64,000 nt of DNA from Parabacteroides sp. PF5-9 (GCF_029893105.1 NZ_JARXWG010000004.1:124001-188000), one strand, 5' to 3'; positions 9,217 through 20,300 are shown, counted from the first letter of the stretch. Notes: generated by a model from the letters alone, not told the origin. Numbers and translations are program-made.

Positions 9217-10674
9217 ATGTGCTCTGAAAAAAGAACAATAACACTCACAAACGTTGTGCCTCGATTCGCTGAAATGCGTTTTAAAGAAGCACCGAGTTGG
9301 ACGATCAAAGAAGGCGAACAATGGGCTGTTGTAGGACCCAATGGTGCTGGGAAAACACTTTTAGCCGACATTTTACAAAAAAAACTCGCATTAAAAGAGG
9401 GAAGTGTTTGTTTGGGATCCGAAGGTAAAATCAGTGAACAGATAAAAAATATCACCTTTAAAGATATTTATTCGTTAACAGATTGCCGGAATGCCTATTA
9501 TCAGCAACGCTGGCATTCAACGGAAATCGATCAGATCCCTACTGTTGAAGAACTGCTTTCGGAAGAACTGTCCGGAAAAGAGCAAAAAGAGCTTCTAACG
9601 CTTTTTCATGTAACGGATCTTTTACCTAAAAAGGTGATCTTCTTATCTAGTGGCGAATTGAGAAAGTTTTTCATCGTGCGTACATTATTATATAAGCCGA
9701 AGATCTTAATACTCGACAATCCGTTTATCGGACTCGACAGTGCCTCAAGGATTGTTTTGAAGGCGTTATTGCAACAGATCGTTTTATTGAAAGAACTACA
9801 ACTGATCCTTTTGGTATCTGATCCGCAAGATATTCCTGAGATGATAACGGATGTTCTGCCGGTTATCGAAAGGCGATGTATGGCTCCGATGAAACGGGAT
9901 GATTTTTTGGCAGATAAAAGACTGATTTCAACATTATTCCCTTTTGACTCCACTGCGGTAGATGAACTTCCACTTCCTGTCAGCCCTCTCAAAGAGGTTT
10001 CCACGCATCAAGTGACATTTCGTATGGAAAATGTATCCATCAGATATGGCGATAGAACCATTCTGGATCGACTCAGCTGGGAAGTTCGCAACGGTGAGAA
10101 ATGGGCTTTATCGGGTCCGAACGGCTCGGGCAAGTCGACACTGTTAAGCCTGATTTATGCCGACAATCCGCAAGCATATGCTAATACTTTATCTCTTTTT
10201 GATCGGAAAAGAGGTACGGGAGAAAGTATCTGGGAAATCAAAAAACGAATAGGATATATCTCTCCGGAAATGCATCTTTACTACAAAGAAAATGTGCCGG
10301 CGATTCGGATTGTCGGCTCCGGTTTTTTCGACTCGATCGGTTTACATCGAAAATGCAGTAAGGAGCAGGAGTTTATTGCCTTGCAATGGATGGATCTCTT
10401 TGGCATAACTCACCTGAAAGAGCGTCTGTTTCTTACACTCTCTTCCGGAGAACAGCGATTGGTATTACTGGCCAGGGTTTTTGTTAAAAACCCCGACCTG
10501 ATCATTCTCGATGAACCGCTTCACGGATTAGATCTTAGTAATAAGAAAAAAGTAACCGCTATCATTGAACAGTTTTGCAACCGCCCGGGCAAAACGTTGA
10601 TTTACGTCACCCATTATCCGCAGGAATTATCGGCTTGTGTCAACAATTCTTTTGAATTAAAAGGCTCTTCGTAA
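9217..10674 (+). CDS. Soluble tandem ABC ATPase (ModF/PhrA-like)
   Basis: 485 aa with two ATP-binding cassettes and no membrane segments. Domain 1 has Walker A GPNGAGKTLL, signature LSSGEL and Walker B ILILDNPFIGLD. Domain 2 has GPNGSGKSTLL, LSSGEQRLVLLAR, LIILDEPLHGLD and the switch His in VTHYPQE. In domain 1 the catalytic Glu after Walker B is Asn and the switch position reads VSDPQD, so the first site should bind but hydrolyse ATP poorly, while domain 2 looks complete. This layout is that of ModF (older name PhrA), whose role is unclear; no molybdate genes are nearby. It is transcribed alone, downstream of iteron element copy 1. Confidence 0.85.
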   Translation: MCSEKRTITLTNVVPRFAEMRFKEAPSWTIKEGEQWAVVGPNGAGKTLLADILQKKLALKEGSVCLGSEGKISEQIKNITFKDIYSLTDCRNAYYQQRWHSTEIDQIPTVEELLSEELSGKEQKELLTLFHVTDLLPKKVIFLSSGELRKFFIVRTLLYKPKILILDNPFIGLDSASRIVLKALLQQIVLLKELQLILLVSDPQDIPEMITDVLPVIERRCMAPMKRDDFLADKRLISTLFPFDSTAVDELPLPVSPLKEVSTHQVTFRMENVSIRYGDRTILDRLSWEVRNGEKWALSGPNGSGKSTLLSLIYADNPQAYANTLSLFDRKRGTGESIWEIKKRIGYISPEMHLYYKENVPAIRIVGSGFFDSIGLHRKCSKEQEFIALQWMDLFGITHLKERLFLTLSSGEQRLVLLARVFVKNPDLIILDEPLHGLDLSNKKKVTAIIEQFCNRPGKTLIYVTHYPQELSACVNNSFELKGSS

Positions 10675-10718
10675 CAACGATTGCTAAGAACACTTTATTT
10701 TTTTATGCATTTCAATAG

Positions 10719-11543
10719 TTAAAATTGAAGATCCGAATCTTCACTGTCGAGATCTTCGAAGCTGTCGAGATCTTCGACCGAATGGTCGGGACTCGCTATT
10801 TTTCCTTTTTGTTTAGACGCATGTAATTTCCCGGCACGAATGGCTAAATTCTTCTTCACGCGATAGATCTGTGCGTTCATGGCATGAATAAAAGGTAAAA
10901 AGTCTTCTGCGCCACCTTCAGAAACACTTGCCACCAAGGCTTGCGCATTTACCATATCAATAATTTGCCGATAAACTTCATCCATCTCCTTTCGCACCAG
11001 ACGTGAGTTCTCTTTTTTATTATTACTGCGGTCTGTAATACGCTCCTGCATCAGTGTAATCACTTTCCTGTTCTCTTCACTTAATGCATTTAATTGATCT
11101 CCCAATCCCAGGCTAGTTATATATCCGATATAAGGTGCTTCTAATAAGTCATTGACCATATTTGTGATATATGTGCTTTTTTTATCTAAACTCATGATGG
11201 TTACATTACCATAATTGTCTAATAGCGTTCTGACTAATTTGGCTTTTGACTTCTTCTGTTCATCATTATTATATAATAAACCATTTATGACAGTACTTAA
11301 TCCTTTGAATAGATTAGTTCTGTTTATATTAGCTTGATTGATCTTATCTGTTAAGCCACTCTTGCGGTGTACAATAATAGCATGATCTAATCGTATAAGA
11401 ATCTGTTCGAATTTTTGAAACAACGGTACGATTTTAAGTTTTTCTGGAGTTTCTAGTTTAATTCGGTTATATACATTTGTCATGAACTGGAAGTATTCTC
11501 CATTTGACATACTGGGTAATTTAAAAATCTTAATCTGTTCCAT
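10719..11543 (-). CDS. DUF6261 family protein
   Basis: 274 aa, predicted soluble and largely helical. The N-terminus MEQIKIFKLPSMSNGEYFQF resembles the Bacteroidetes DUF6261 family, which often has several copies per genome; the function is unknown. The C-terminus is acidic with a short repeat (VEDLDSFEDLDSEDSDLQF). It converges on the ABC ATPase gene with a 44-bp gap. The upstream region is extremely AT-rich, unlike the surrounding chromosome, which could mean horizontal acquisition. A TATGTTTG box (minus strand, 11604-11611) lies 60 bp upstream. Confidence 0.65.
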   Translation of the reverse strand: MEQIKIFKLPSMSNGEYFQFMTNVYNRIKLETPEKLKIVPLFQKFEQILIRLDHAIIVHRKSGLTDKINQANINRTNLFKGLSTVINGLLYNNDEQKKSKAKLVRTLLDNYGNVTIMSLDKKSTYITNMVNDLLEAPYIGYITSLGLGDQLNALSEENRKVITLMQERITDRSNNKKENSRLVRKEMDEVYRQIIDMVNAQALVASVSEGGAEDFLPFIHAMNAQIYRVKKNLAIRAGKLHASKQKGKIASPDHSVEDLDSFEDLDSEDSDLQF

Positions 11544-12050
11544 ATACCTGTAGTTGTTCTATAAAAATTGTTGTGGATGCTCTATTATAGAATAAAATGT
11601 TTACAAACATAAATACTATTATATAGATGTGGTAATGTTTATCGTTAAGATATCTTAATATTTATATTAAATAGAAAAATTTATATAGATACACTTAAGC
11701 GTATTTATATATGTATATCGAAAATTAAAAACCTTTAAAGCAATTTATAGCATTATGTATAAAATAGTCAATCACTACTCAGGTGTATATTTATTGGATT
11801 AAAGAAATGACATATGAATATTACAGTATAACTCTATTGAAAAATAAATTTTCAAAACCCTATAAGGAATAATTCTTTTAAGTGAATGAACCAATAATAC
11901 CTTTAGTATACAATATGTTTTTATTTTTCATAGAAAATCTCCTAAAGGAGAAGCTGTTCATCCACAAATACCTATCTATAGTGATGTTCTTCTATCGTAA
12001 AAAGCGCTACATTTGTTCTTAAAATCAGGTTTAACGTTAAAACGATAAAT
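11544..12050. other. AT-rich intergenic region between divergent genes
   Basis: About 500 bp, markedly AT-rich, with no credible ORF. It should hold the promoters of the DUF6261 gene (TATGTTTG on the minus strand at 11604-11611) and of the CDF gene (TACATTTG at 12008-12015). A small perfect dyad TCTCC-TAAA-GGAGA sits near 11937-11952. No other structure is seen. Confidence 0.6.
12008..12015 (+). promoter_or_regulatory. -7 box for the CDF-queH-ZIP run
   Basis: TACATTTG matches TAnnTTTG, 35 bp upstream of the ATG at 12051. No convincing -33 TTTG is seen. Confidence 0.5.
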
Positions 12051-12950
12051 ATGGAACACCATCATGATCATCATCACGAAATCAGTTCCTTGAACAAAGC
12101 GTTTATCATAGGGATCAGTCTAAATTTACTTTTCGTTTTTGCTGAGTTCGGAGCCGGATTTTGGTTTAACTCTTTAGGTTTACTTTCTGATGCGGGGCAC
12201 AATCTGGGTGATGTAGCCAGTTTGGTTCTGGCCATGTTGGCTTTCCGATTAGCCAAAGTTCATCCCACCTCAAAATTCACCTATGGGTATAAAAAGAGCA
12301 CCGTGTTGGTCTCTTTACTGAATGCCATTATCCTCTTAGTGGCGGTTGGAATTATTATTGGTGAGAGTATAGACAAACTCCTCCATCCCCAGCCGATCGA
12401 AGGAGAGGCCGTCGCATGGGTCGCAGGTATTGGGGTTGTTATTAACGCTTTTACAGCTTGGCTTTTCCTAAAAGACAAAGACAAGGATTTGAATGTAAAA
12501 GGCGCTTATCTGCATATGGCTGCCGATGCGTTGGTGTCAATCGGGGTTGTTTTTTCGGGAATCATCATTATGTATACAGGATGGTATATTATCGATCCGA
12601 TTATTGGCATTGTCATTGCGGTGGTCATTGTGGTGTCGACATGGGGATTGCTTCGCGACAGCATACGCCTATCTCTGGATGGAGTACCAATAGGAACGGA
12701 TATCGAAAAGATTGAAGCTGAAATTGCCCGGGTCTCCGGAGTAAAAAACGTACACCATTTGCACATCTGGGCGCTTAGTACGACAGAAACTGCATTGACA
12801 GCACATATAAGAATAGAAGATACTTCGCAAATGGAGAAGATCAAACAAGAGATCAAAAACCGTTTGTTAAATGTCGGAATACAACACGCCACGCTGGAAT
12901 TTGAAACAAGTTATGTTGTTTGTGAGCAGCTGCATTGTGAGAACGATTAG
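12051..12950 (+). CDS. Cation diffusion facilitator (CzcD/ZitB-type metal exporter)
   Basis: 299 aa, six predicted membrane helices, then a cytoplasmic domain. The N-terminus is His-rich (MEHHHDHHHE), as in Zn2+/Co2+/Cd2+ exporters. The metal site residues are visible: D47/H50/D54 in LLSDAGHNLGD (TM2) and H155/D159 in LHMAADAL (TM5), the HxxxD pattern of the Zn-CDF subgroup. The C-terminal domain (about 210-299) contains VHHLHIWAL, a zinc-binding region in this fold. It exports metal by proton antiport. It heads a close plus-strand run (14 bp to queH, then the ZIP gene), so metal efflux and uptake genes are neighbours. Confidence 0.93.
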   Translation: MEHHHDHHHEISSLNKAFIIGISLNLLFVFAEFGAGFWFNSLGLLSDAGHNLGDVASLVLAMLAFRLAKVHPTSKFTYGYKKSTVLVSLLNAIILLVAVGIIIGESIDKLLHPQPIEGEAVAWVAGIGVVINAFTAWLFLKDKDKDLNVKGAYLHMAADALVSIGVVFSGIIIMYTGWYIIDPIIGIVIAVVIVVSTWGLLRDSIRLSLDGVPIGTDIEKIEAEIARVSGVKNVHHLHIWALSTTETALTAHIRIEDTSQMEKIKQEIKNRLLNVGIQHATLEFETSYVVCEQLHCEND

Positions 12951-12964
12951 ATAACACCCGTTAT

Positions 12965-13546
12965 ATGAAACCTCGATTGCTAATTGATGTACCTGAAGGG
13001 CAGACGGACGTACTGCTTCATACCTGTTGTGCGCCCTGCTCCGCTGCAATTATTGAATGTCTGTTGGAAAACGGGATTCGTCCGGTTATTTTTTATTTCA
13101 ACCCGAACATATTCCCTTTGGAGGAATATGAGATTCGGAAGGCAGAATGTACACGTTATGCGCAATCATTCGGATTAACCATTATCGACAGAGATTATGA
13201 TCATTCAGCCTGGAGCAATCAGATACAAGGGCTGGAGCAAGAGCCGGAAAGAGGAAGACGTTGCCAGCAATGTTTCAATATGCGCTTAATGGAGACCGCC
13301 CGTTATGGTGCAGAAAACAATATTGCTGTATTTACGACTACCCTGGCTTCTTCGCGTTGGAAAAACCTGGAACAGATCAATCAAGCCGGCAATCGAGCTG
13401 CCAAACATTATCCTTCGACAATCTTCTGGGAGCAAAACTGGCGAAAAGGGGGATTAAGCGAAAGGCGAAAAGAACTGTTACAGGAATATGGTTTTTACAA
13501 TCAACGTTATTGCGGCTGTGAGTTCAGCCTACGCAACAGCAAATGA
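12965..13546 (+). CDS. queH: Epoxyqueuosine reductase QueH
   Basis: 193 aa, former DUF208. It catalyses the last step of queuosine synthesis in tRNA, reducing epoxyqueuosine, and replaces the unrelated QueG. The iron-sulfur/metal cysteines are all present: HTCCAPCS (Cys21, Cys22, Cys25), RCQQCFNMR (Cys100, Cys103) and RYCGC (Cys183, Cys185). FYFNPNI and the TTTLASSRWKN segment also fit the family. It starts 14 bp after the CDF gene. Its metal need might explain the metal-transport company, but that is speculation. Confidence 0.93.
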   Translation: MKPRLLIDVPEGQTDVLLHTCCAPCSAAIIECLLENGIRPVIFYFNPNIFPLEEYEIRKAECTRYAQSFGLTIIDRDYDHSAWSNQIQGLEQEPERGRRCQQCFNMRLMETARYGAENNIAVFTTTLASSRWKNLEQINQAGNRAAKHYPSTIFWEQNWRKGGLSERRKELLQEYGFYNQRYCGCEFSLRNSK

Positions 13547-13585
13547 AACAATCTATTCCCTCATCTTGTTCTTTATATAAAACTT

Positions 13586-14389
13586 ATGGAACAAAATATA
13601 TTCATCCCATTATTACTCACGCTCTTTGCCGGTTTGGCTACCGGGATTGGCAGTTTAATCGCTTTTTTTGCCCAAAGAACGAATAAGCGTTTTCTCTCCT
13701 TCTCACTCGGACTGTCTGCCGGTGTGATGATTTATGTCTCTTTTGTGGAGTTATTCAGTCAGTCGCAAGAGATATTGACTGCCGCATTGGGACTGAAAGA
13801 AGGGATGGGTGTAACCGTCTTTTTTTTCTTTTTGGGTATCTTATTAATAGGTATTATCGACCGCCTCGTGCCATCGTTCGAGAATCCGCATGAGATCCGG
13901 TCGGTCGAAAGCATGAAAAATCCGCCTCCCCAGAAGACCAAGCTGATGCGGATGGGAGTCATGACAGCTTTAGCAATTGGCATTCATAATTTCCCGGAGG
14001 GAATTGCCACGTTTGTTGCGGCCGTAGAGAGTCCGACACTGGGTATTGCCATCGCTACGGCAATTGCCATACATAATATCCCTGAAGGGATAGCTGTATC
14101 TGTCCCCATCTATTATGCGACAGGTGATCGAAAAAAAGCCTTTAAGCTCTCTCTGCTTTCCGGACTGGCGGAGCCGATAGGAGCGCTCTTGGCTTATCTG
14201 GTATTAATGCCTTTCATGTCGCCTATTGTGATGGGATGTGTCTTTGCTGCTGTTGCCGGCATCATGGTCTTTATCTCTCTGGATGAATTACTTCCCGCTG
14301 CACGCGAATACGGCGAGCATCATATCTCCATATACGGCCTTGTTGCGGGTATGGCGATCATGGCTATTAGCCTTATTTTGCTGGCATAA
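13586..14389 (+). CDS. zupT: ZIP-family metal transporter (ZupT-like)
   Basis: 267 aa, about eight membrane helices, the length of bacterial ZupT. Two conserved metal-site stretches are visible: [16 protein letters not shown] (TM4) and [15 protein letters not shown] (TM5), the paired HNxPEG motifs of ZIP proteins that bind Zn2+, Fe2+ or Mn2+. A central cytoplasmic loop carries charged residues. It follows queH after 39 bp and probably shares its transcript. Its stop lies 15 bp from that of the convergent TonB receptor gene. Confidence 0.93.
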   Translation: MEQNIFIPLLLTLFAGLATGIGSLIAFFAQRTNKRFLSFSLGLSAGVMIYVSFVELFSQSQEILTAALGLKEGMGVTVFFFFLGILLIGIIDRLVPSFENPHEIRSVESMKNPPPQKTKLMRMGVMTALAIGIHNFPEGIATFVAAVESPTLGIAIATAIAIHNIPEGIAVSVPIYYATGDRKKAFKLSLLSGLAEPIGALLAYLVLMPFMSPIVMGCVFAAVAGIMVFISLDELLPAAREYGEHHISIYGLVAGMAIMAISLILLA

Positions 14390-14404
14390 GTGTTCCTTAT
14401 ATTG

Positions 14405-17206
14405 TCAAAAACTCGCTGCGATCTGAAAGATAAATGTTCGTGGAGGTGCCACATCCATTGGGCGAAGAGTGTATTCAGTATTCAATACATTATTAATCAT
14501 TGCCTGAAAGGTGAGTTGTTTGGAGAGTTTGAATCCCATACGCAGATCCATTGTGAAATACCCGTCATTGTTTTTTGTCCAGTAGTTGTGTAGATCGCCA
14601 AAAAGCATGCTACGCATGTAATCCATCAAATCCTGCTGTGGTTTGTCGCGTTCGTCTACCATAAAATAATCCACAGCGAGGGTTTTACTTTTCCAGGTCA
14701 TATTTGCACCGACACTAAATCGTTTCCATTCAAAATCAACTATCCCTTTGATGGTATGTTTCTGGCGGTATTTAAGGTATTTATTGTTATTCGATTTCGA
14801 TTTCATAGCCAATAGATCGTTATTGGCATCTTCCTTTGCATTCAGTTCGTCAATATCCATATCCCGGGGTTCGGTATAGACATAACCGAGATTGAACGTA
14901 AACCGAGTGTCGGGATTAAAGTCGTATATCCCATTCGCCGAGAGATCTACACCATAAATCTCTGCCCGTCCGACATTGGTGAACTGCGCTCCGATCCCTA
15001 TCCCATTTCCGCTTGTAATCATCCGGATGAGATCCGGCAAACTTTCCATATAGTCAAAGGTCTGCTTATCAAACAAACCGAAACGAAATTCGATCATATC
15101 TTTATACCGTGTATAGAAAACAGCACCGTCCAGAAAACCTTTCAGGTTTCCGATTTGATATCCTTGTTTGATACCGAGTTCGGCATTATACCCTCTTTCT
15201 GCTTTTAGATTGTGATTCGGAAAAGCGCCGACTCCTCCGATATCTTTGAGGATATATTTTTCGGTGACAGACGGGTAGCGGTATCCTTGTCCGATAGAGG
15301 CGCGGAGGTAGCTGTATTCGGCCAGTTCATAATTGAGCCCACCCCGAAAAACAGGCTTGAATGGTGCATCAATGCCAAAAATCGATGTTTCCGCTTCCCG
15401 GTAATTATCATTGATACGGTAATACTCCAAGCGCATCCCGGCAGAGACATTCAACTTATCAAAGAATTTATGATCGTATTGTGCAAACAGGGCGATATTA
15501 TCACTGTTGTGCACACCGGTCACATTCGAATTGGCATGAATATGTTCATACGTTGCTCCGGTGGTGATCCGGGAGTGGTCAAAGTTTTTTGTAAACTGAT
15601 AATCCAGATAATAGGAGGTCGTCTTATCCGTACCCGGATTTTCTTTCTCTTTAGGAGTCATTGAATTGATTAGCCAGGGGAGAACATCATCGCTACTCGT
15701 CGGCAGAGGTGTATTTCCCATAACCCAGGATATCAGATCCATATAATCGGCAGAGGTGGCTGAAGGAAAGAAACGGTTGCCCAATTGTTTGACCTCATTC
15801 ATCAATCCATTGACATCTCCATTCAATACTTCAGGCAAATGGGGGACGACTAAAGGCAATAATTCACTTTGCCAGTTTGTGACAAGATCGGTTATTTCCG
15901 GGATGGAGTTGTAATCGAATCCCATATTGTTGGCTATATCGACAATGGATTTATTGGTAGGGGTGGATACAATCTGATTTCCCTGATGGTAAATCCGGCT
16001 TTTAAACCGGTGTGTTGTTCTTTTCTCCTCATTGGTGTAGTTGAGAAAAGGGTCGATAAAAAAGTTATTGGCCTGACGACCCATATTAGCCAATGGCGAT
16101 TGTTTATAGGGTTCATCTGCCGATCGCCAGATGAAAAAACCGGCATAATCATTCGATAGGAAATTGGCGTTCAACCCATAGTTCAACCCATGTACCCTGG
16201 GGTCGTGGTAAGTGATATTGCCATTGATCCGAAAACGTTTGGTGTAATTCCCAGACCTGTACCCTTCGTCCGTAAAATAGTTAATCCCGGCAGAGACATC
16301 GAGATCGTTGATGCGTCGTGTATGTGATAACTCTACATTATTATATATAGGATTACGGATACCGGATAATATGTTTCGACGGAACAGGCCTTCAACCGGG
16401 TATTTCCCATCTTTCCAGAAGCTGCGATCCCACCAGATATAATCGCTATTCTCCGGATTGCCATAGATGCCCAGAGAGGTGGTGATGCGCGTCACCGGTT
16501 CAAGTCCCGGACGTTTGGTTCTGACATTGATCAACCCGTTCAATGCGGAAGAGCCATAGAGCACGGAAGAGGCGCCTTTGATCACTTCAATCTGTTCAGC
16601 ATTTTCCATCGGAACAACATTCCAGTTAATTTCGCCGGAGCCGGGAGTGAGTACCGACATACCGTCGACCATAATCAGACTACGGCTTCCTACCCCATAC
16701 GTCCAGCCGCTTCCTCCGCGTATAGAGGGTTGACGGTCGGTGATATCTACACCTGAAACCTTTGCCAGTGCCCCACTGAGGTCTGTCACCATCTGTTTGT
16801 TGATATCGCTTGGTTTCAACAGTTCCATAGAAACCGTGATATCGCTCAGTTTCTGTTCGTAACGCCCTACGCTGACCACTACCTCATCCATCAGGTTGGT
16901 CTGCTGTTTTAAGTAGATATTGAATGATCGATGTTGATTTTGTGCCACCGCAAATGGGATGGTCTGGGTTTGGTAGCCGAGAAAACTGAAGGTGAGTGTC
17001 ACCTCTTCGTTGGGAACGGCTAATTCATAAAACCCGTTTGCGTCGGAGACTGTGCCGTGCATACCGGATGGATTCTTGTAATAGACATTTACGCCGGGAA
17101 GTATTTCTTGAGTTGATTCATCGTAAATGTAGCCTGTGATGTTTTGCCCCGACAAATGAGTTGTCAATAAAAGGAACAAACCGATTATCCTGTAAACGCT
17201 CCTCAT
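14405..17206 (-). CDS. TonB-dependent outer-membrane receptor
   Basis: 933 aa. It has a signal peptide (MRSVYRIIGLFLLLTTHLSG), a carboxypeptidase-like regulatory domain (about 24-105; ITGYIYDESTQEILPGVNVY), a plug domain (about 115-235; IRGGSGWTYGVGSRSLIMVD and IEVIKGASSVLYGSSA) and a long beta-barrel ending in FIFQIAASF. It imports a substrate using TonB energy. There is no partner SusD gene, so it is not a standard glycan system. The barrel carries a predicted helical insertion near residues 425-515. The substrate is unknown; the adjacent CDF and ZIP genes raise a metal or metallophore possibility. It has its own canonical promoter. Confidence 0.9.
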   Translation of the reverse strand: MRSVYRIIGLFLLLTTHLSGQNITGYIYDESTQEILPGVNVYYKNPSGMHGTVSDANGFYELAVPNEEVTLTFSFLGYQTQTIPFAVAQNQHRSFNIYLKQQTNLMDEVVVSVGRYEQKLSDITVSMELLKPSDINKQMVTDLSGALAKVSGVDITDRQPSIRGGSGWTYGVGSRSLIMVDGMSVLTPGSGEINWNVVPMENAEQIEVIKGASSVLYGSSALNGLINVRTKRPGLEPVTRITTSLGIYGNPENSDYIWWDRSFWKDGKYPVEGLFRRNILSGIRNPIYNNVELSHTRRINDLDVSAGINYFTDEGYRSGNYTKRFRINGNITYHDPRVHGLNYGLNANFLSNDYAGFFIWRSADEPYKQSPLANMGRQANNFFIDPFLNYTNEEKRTTHRFKSRIYHQGNQIVSTPTNKSIVDIANNMGFDYNSIPEITDLVTNWQSELLPLVVPHLPEVLNGDVNGLMNEVKQLGNRFFPSATSADYMDLISWVMGNTPLPTSSDDVLPWLINSMTPKEKENPGTDKTTSYYLDYQFTKNFDHSRITTGATYEHIHANSNVTGVHNSDNIALFAQYDHKFFDKLNVSAGMRLEYYRINDNYREAETSIFGIDAPFKPVFRGGLNYELAEYSYLRASIGQGYRYPSVTEKYILKDIGGVGAFPNHNLKAERGYNAELGIKQGYQIGNLKGFLDGAVFYTRYKDMIEFRFGLFDKQTFDYMESLPDLIRMITSGNGIGIGAQFTNVGRAEIYGVDLSANGIYDFNPDTRFTFNLGYVYTEPRDMDIDELNAKEDANNDLLAMKSKSNNNKYLKYRQKHTIKGIVDFEWKRFSVGANMTWKSKTLAVDYFMVDERDKPQQDLMDYMRSMLFGDLHNYWTKNNDGYFTMDLRMGFKLSKQLTFQAMINNVLNTEYTLRPMDVAPPRTFIFQIAASF

Positions 17207-17259
17207 ATACGGTTGTTTTTAGTTACTAAAACAAATGATATTAAAGACTTAAACCTTAA

Positions 17260-17289
17260 CAAATATAGAATATTCCTGAATACATTCAA
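17260..17289 (-). promoter_or_regulatory. Canonical promoter for the TonB receptor gene
   Basis: On the minus strand TTG (17289-17287) and TATATTTG (17267-17260) are separated by 19 bp, matching the Bacteroidetes -33/-7 consensus. It lies 54 bp upstream of the ATG. Confidence 0.65.
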
Positions 17290-17337
17290 GGATCAGTTTT
17301 TAAATAAACCAATTACGGATATAAACAGACCAGTTGA

Positions 17338-20300
17338 TTATTGTGCCAAAGAGAAACGGATACTAACACCATAACTGGAGTTGGTCGTAGGGAAAGTGGT
17401 TGCCGAAATCAATGGCTCATTGATCTGAAGATCATAAAACGCCCGTAAGGTCAATGCCCGGCTGACCCCGTAATCGGCAGAGAATTGCAATGTTTTTGCT
17501 ATGTTCCCACTTGTGGCATTGGTGAGTTGGTCTTCTATCTTACGAATAAGTGATTGCATTTTGCGGTAAGAGAGATCAAACCGGATGGTCAGGTCGTTAC
17601 TGAAATTCTGCGTCGGCTTCATTCCCAACATCTTATTGAATTCCGCCACCTTGTATCCAACCCCCAGAATCACTTCATTCGAAAGGGCTTCGACTATCTG
17701 ATACGAGGTAACATTCAGACTCAGATTGCGGCTTTTTCTGTATTCTACCCGGGCTGTCATATTATTGAGCAGTGTGGCATCTACTCCGAACAACGGTGTA
17801 AACGACTCATTTAGATTGACAGAAGTGATATTATAAGGAGAAGAGGCCACCGGATTACCGTTTAACACATCTCTGATAAAGCCTAAATCATCTTCTCCAT
17901 CAATGCCGGTCCAATTGGAATAGGCAGAGTAAGACCCAACATTATAGGTACACCGATACTGGTGTGATAACATAAAACTCTTGAAGTATTTTTTAATTGG
18001 CTCCAGCTTCATCAACCCATCGTAAGTGATTCGCCAGTTAGGCAATAAACTTGTGATGGAAGGGAAAGGAGAGAGGCTTATTCCATCAGCGCTTTTCCCC
18101 GTATATGCCGCAAGGAAAGCCGGGATTAACACATCGGCCGAATTTGCACTTACCGCATCTCCTTTGGTGGGATCAAAAAAGCCGCCTCCATCAGGGAGTG
18201 CTTTTCCTGTATATTGACTTTCAACTCTTTTGGCAATTGTATTTCTATATTCGACGAATTTTTCAAACGGTTTTGATTTGTATCCATTATTGGCATTACC
18301 GGAAGAGGAGAATGCTGTTCTGATGGCAACCGTAGTCATGGTAAAATTACCTCCTCTTCGTTCCGGCATATCCTCATACATGAAATCGACTTCCGTATTC
18401 TGTGTCTCTACCCGGTTGGCATCCAGATCGATTTTTAATCCGGCTATCGGTTCCAGATTGGCTCGGATATTCAGATTAGTGGCATGGTTGATCATTGCCG
18501 GGGTAATATTATTCTCACTGATAACAAGCCATTGGCGCTCTTTGGCTCTGTCGATATAATCGCGGTCTACAGCCCCAAAGGCAAAACCGAGTCCGGGTGC
18601 CATATTACCTCCGTTGCGTTGGCCGAATACATCACCGATTTCAGGTCGGAAATTGGGAAGCATCATACCGTCGCTTACCGAATATTGCACACTTATCCGA
18701 CGAAGCATCATCAAGAAGCGGCTACTATATTCAGCAACGCTTAACAAAGTGCCTTCCAAAGCCGGAGGTCCTGGTACCAAGGTCAATTTCAGTTTGACGG
18801 AATCCTGGTTCAACACCCGGATTTCATTGTAATTGATCGCCTTAAACTTAACCGGATACGACTTTCCTTCTTCAGTACGTGCCGTTACACGAAGTTTTTT
18901 GGTAAGCATATCGTGACGGATGACGGTTCCGCTATCCGGATTAAGCTGAATATCTTTTTCGATCTTAATATTTTTGGTCTGCTGCCTCCTGTTGGTCGCT
19001 TGTCGACTGGTAGACGAATACTTCTGATTGACATTTTTTAGAAATTTATTTTTATTGTACAGCCCTTGCATATTAAAAACACCTTGTACGTCAATCAGAC
19101 GTTGATTGGTGATCGTATTTCCGATTTCATATTCTTCCGTTCCGGTATAGGAACCTCTATCCCAGTTGTACATCGCATTGTAAGCCACCGAACTATTGAC
19201 CCAATCCAATATCGGGATATATTGTAATGGAAGATTCAGTGTCGCCAAGAAAGTCTGATCGTATTTCATAGGTGTACCCAGATCACGGATACTCTGTTTG
19301 ACGGAATCTTTCCATAACTGGTAACCATCGGCATTCAACTTCTTATTGACCTGCGTATACGGTTCTTCGATACGGGCATTTGTCCCTGAAGTGAAACTCA
19401 TACTCAGGTTATTTGTCAGATTCCAGTTCAATTTGAATGCACGATCCCAGGTCCAATTCTGGGTGAATGTCGCAGGAATATTATTTTCGCCGGTGACATT
19501 GGTGAGGTCGCGCAACTGCTGTTCGGAATAGTTTCTGTCCATTGCCGTCTGAAAGCTGATATTTGTCGGGACATAATTCAGGTTGAACTGACGGATGTAT
19601 CTGGTATATCCATTATTTGTTTTGATGTTGGCAAACGGAGCGAATGGTTTGACATAAGGGGTATAACTATACCCGAAGTTCGCCTGGTAATTCTTTGTCG
19701 TTTCATATTCGGTCTCCGGATTACGTCGGGTATCCATTCTGTATGCATAACCGAATGAGAAGTTCGCCGGATCATAGGGCATCGGATTTTTGCTCTTGAT
19801 GTTTACCCTGACGTTGCTTAAAGCGATGCTTTTCGACACCGTATGATCTTGTGCATGCTTTTTAATAGAATCTTTTTCCGCTTTTGTCTCCACCGCATCT
19901 AAGGCGTCCGACAATTTAATATCCTGATCCAACGGATTGTATTTAGGATCGACAATCTCTTTCGAATAGGAATAATGCAATGGGATACTGACTTGTGCCT
20001 TTTCCGGGAAGAATTTACCCAACTCAATACTGGTTGCCACATTGTACTGCTTGTAATCCTCCATACGACGCTCGGTCAATGACTGATCGAGTCCTCCGAA
20101 GCCGGATGTTTCCATACGTCCTGAGAAATTGACTGTTCCCAGATCGGAGAGTGCGATATTCAAATTGGCGTTAGCCGCCCAGCCACCCTCTTCATTGAAA
20201 TCGGTCAATCGCAATTCGTTCACCCATACTTCTACGGTCTTAATCTCTTTGGAGTTGTTACGTATGCCGATCATAATTGTTTTGACCTCCGACAGTGTCG

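Noticed and set aside
8946-9455. Minus-strand 169-aa reading frame (and its short relative at 51295-51513)
   Set aside because: The similarity of the two frames comes from translating the shared iteron repeat; the rest overlaps the ABC ATPase gene on the other strand.
14405-17206. SusC-type transporter
   Set aside because: The plug lacks the SusC signature after the TonB-box region and there is no SusD gene; it is a general TonB-dependent receptor.
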